Below are positions 62,526 to 64,000 of a stretch of 64,000 nucleotides of DNA, piece by piece. A program made the position numbers and the translations under genes. Each line of letters opens with the position of its first letter. Position 1 is the first letter of the stretch. The notes under the pieces were generated by a model. That model saw only the letters and a program-made list of their open reading frames with translations, was not told the origin of the DNA and did no database searches. The stretch spans positions 1,054,001 through 1,118,000 of the forward strand of contig OY781040.1 of the NCBI GenBank assembly GCA_963676095.1, read 5' to 3'. The DNA comes from G963676095 sp963676095. Its GTDB lineage: Bacteria > Bacteroidota > Bacteroidia > Bacteroidales > Prolixibacteraceae.

Positions 62526-63827
62526 GTGAATAAAAAAATTCTTCAACTAGCTATTCCGAATATTATCAGCAATGTTACCATTCCCTTGCTTGGCCTTGTA
62601 GATATGGCATTAATGGGGCACTTAAATGCAGATAAATATATTGGGGCAGTGTCCCTGGGAACTGTTATTTTCAATTTTATTTACTGGGGATTCGGTTTCC
62701 TGCGGATGAGTACAAGCGGGTTCACTGCCCAGGCTTTCGGGGAGAACAACAGAAATGAAAGTTTCGTGATCCTGGCTAGGGCCATGCTTATTTCAACAAC
62801 TGCGAGCCTTATTATCATTCTGTTAAGAACTCCAATCGGCTGGCTAAGCTTTCAGCTAATAAACGGCAGTAAAGACGTAGAAGATCTTGCTTTTCAATAT
62901 TTTACAATCAGGATATGGGCAGCACCTGCCACACTGGGACTTTATGTTCTGAACGGGTGGTTCCTTGGGATGCAGAATGCCCACTACCCTATGATCACAA
63001 GCATACTTGCCAATGTTTTTAATATTGTTTTCAGCTTTTTCTTTGTTGTCGTTATGAAAATGACTGCCGACGGAGTTGCCCTTGGAACAGTTATTGCCCA
63101 ATACCTCGGGCTACTGGTGGGATGCATTCTTTTCTTTCACAAATATAAGGAGATGCTCTCTTTTTGGGACTGGAACGCTGTAATCAGCTATCACGCCTTA
63201 AAAAGATTTTTCCGTGTAAACGGGGACATTTTTATCCGGACCTTCTGTATCATTGCTGTATTCACATTTTTTACCTCTAAATCGGCCAGCACAGACGACC
63301 ATATCCTGGCTGTAAATTCATTACTCCTTCAGTTCCTGCTTTTCTTTTCATTCTTTGTCGATGGTTTTGCCTATGCTGGAGAAGCATTGGCCGGACGTTA
63401 CACGGGAGAAAAGGACAGAAAAAAATTCGGTCAACTAACAAAAAATCTTTTTAGATGGGGAACCGGGCTGGCATTACTGTTCGTCTTTCTCTTTCTTTTT
63501 GGGTACAGAATAATACTAAGTATCCTGACAGATCAAGCAGACCTGATCAAAACAGCACTCAAGTTCAAATTCTGGATCGTTGCCATGCCTTTGCTATCGT
63601 TCGCCTCCTTTGTCTGGGATGGAATCTATATTGGGGCCACTGCTTCCCATGAAATGCGCAATTCCATGCTTGCTGCAACTTTTCTGCTATTCATACCTTC
63701 CTACCTGTTTCTCCATGTAACGCTTGGCGACCACGCCCTATGGCTGTCGATGCTTTTCTTTATGTTGGGCAGAGGATTATTTCAAACGATTTTATATCGC
63801 CGGGTTTTAATAAAAAGCTTCAGATAG
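62526..63827 (+). CDS. MATE-family multidrug/cation exporter
   Basis: A 433-aa inner-membrane protein starting with GTG (62526). Twelve hydrophobic helices are visible. Two halves with the MATE pattern: IPNIISNVTIPLLGLVDMALMGHL at the start, TSGFTAQAFGENNRNE, and the second-half VDGFAYAGEALAGRYTGEKDRK. It belongs to the DinF-like branch by length and pattern. Members export drugs or cations against Na+ or H+. A TTACTTTG (62460-62467) may be its -7 box. Confidence 0.92.
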   Translation: MNKKILQLAIPNIISNVTIPLLGLVDMALMGHLNADKYIGAVSLGTVIFNFIYWGFGFLRMSTSGFTAQAFGENNRNESFVILARAMLISTTASLIIILLRTPIGWLSFQLINGSKDVEDLAFQYFTIRIWAAPATLGLYVLNGWFLGMQNAHYPMITSILANVFNIVFSFFFVVVMKMTADGVALGTVIAQYLGLLVGCILFFHKYKEMLSFWDWNAVISYHALKRFFRVNGDIFIRTFCIIAVFTFFTSKSASTDDHILAVNSLLLQFLLFFSFFVDGFAYAGEALAGRYTGEKDRKKFGQLTKNLFRWGTGLALLFVFLFLFGYRIILSILTDQADLIKTALKFKFWIVAMPLLSFASFVWDGIYIGATASHEMRNSMLAATFLLFIPSYLFLHVTLGDHALWLSMLFFMLGRGLFQTILYRRVLIKSFR

Positions 63828-63837
63828 CATGTTTGTA

Positions 63838-64000
63838 TTAATATTTGAAGCTACTTCCTCCCAAAAATTCACGAATCAGGGAAGTCGGCGGAATTTCGCT
63901 ATCATCCATATGATGGAAATAACCAAGAAATTTCAACAACCTGTTGGACTCACAGTATTCTTCGCACACTTCGGGAACGGCTTTCAGCAAAGGCTCTGCG
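63838..64000 (-). CDS. C-terminus of a nucleoside (uridine-like) kinase (5' part cut off)
   Basis: The last 53 codons of a gene that enters from the right edge: it starts AEPLLKAVPEVCEEYCESN and ends IPPTSLIREFLGGSSFKY, stop at 63838-63840. The REFLGGSSF(K/H)Y end is what I recall for the Bacteroidetes nucleoside kinase with an N-terminal TGS-type domain. The rest cannot be checked in this window. It is convergent with the MATE gene, 10 bases apart. Confidence 0.65.
   Translation of the reverse strand, partial: AEPLLKAVPEVCEEYCESNRLLKFLGYFHHMDDSEIPPTSLIREFLGGSSFKY

Overview
The window looks like a chromosome segment of a Bacteroidetes bacterium, probably Bacteroidales or Marinilabiliales. 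The evidence is a SusC/SusD-type polysaccharide utilisation locus (PUL) with a hybrid two-component regulator, an UpxY-type NusG paralogue heading a capsule operon, PorV and GldJ of the type IX secretion/gliding system, -7 boxes of the TAnnTTTG class, and poor Shine-Dalgarno sites. I saw no rRNA, tRNA or CRISPR array. Genus-level placement is not possible by eye.

Layout. 1-2290 (minus): 5' end of a surface polysaccharide operon (upxY, an unrecognised 318-aa gene, a Wza-like export lipoprotein cut by the window edge). 2291-3730: AT-rich, gene-poor, with one possible gene fossil and a 27-bp palindrome. 3731-19430: a pectic beta-1,4-galactan PUL (divergent HTCS regulator; GH53, SusC, SusD, SusE-like, clan-A GH, GH2), resembling the known Bacteroides galactan PUL with an extra glycosidase. 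19588-26556: a lipoprotein hydrolase, a lemA-TPM-TPM operon, an orphan TPR histidine kinase, two small redox/CoA-binding genes and ispF. 26790-36929: porV, a membrane AraC regulator, gldJ-murF, trxA, CCA-adding enzyme, a secreted nuclease/phosphatase-fold protein and a beta-helix lipoprotein. 37058-41279: a divergent pair for peptidoglycan recycling, a NamZ-type exo-muramidase and a NagZ-beta-lactamase fusion. 41515-46740: an 83-aa HTH-like protein, a DbpA-like DEAD-box helicase, a zeta-toxin pair, a 198-aa secreted protein with its own promoter and terminator, and an acylphosphatase with a TTG start.

46795-53429 holds two insertion sequences around a glycosyltransferase, an OmpH-like chaperone and a proline dehydrogenase. 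The first is an IS630-type element with a slippery heptamer and a second, probably inactivating, frameshift. The second is a 2.3-kb two-gene element with perfect 17-bp terminal repeats and an AATTT target duplication. It sits between the proline dehydrogenase gene and what was probably its terminator. 53534-59888: nitroreductase and a xylose operon (GntR-type sensor regulator, xylulokinase, xylose isomerase, xylose/H+ symporter). 59945-64000: a small winged-helix protein whose frame runs through its own terminator, an Fe-type and a Mn-type superoxide dismutase, a MATE exporter, and the end of a nucleoside kinase.

The metabolic theme is plant cell-wall sugar use (galactan, xylose) plus cell-wall self-recycling. 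The most unusual items are the second IS and its effect on the putA-like gene, the NamZ/NagZ-beta-lactamase divergon, a 20-bp near-palindrome shared by the promoters of the xylose operon and the 198-aa secreted protein, the zeta toxin with an overlapping 57-aa partner, and the 318-aa gene overlapping upxY.
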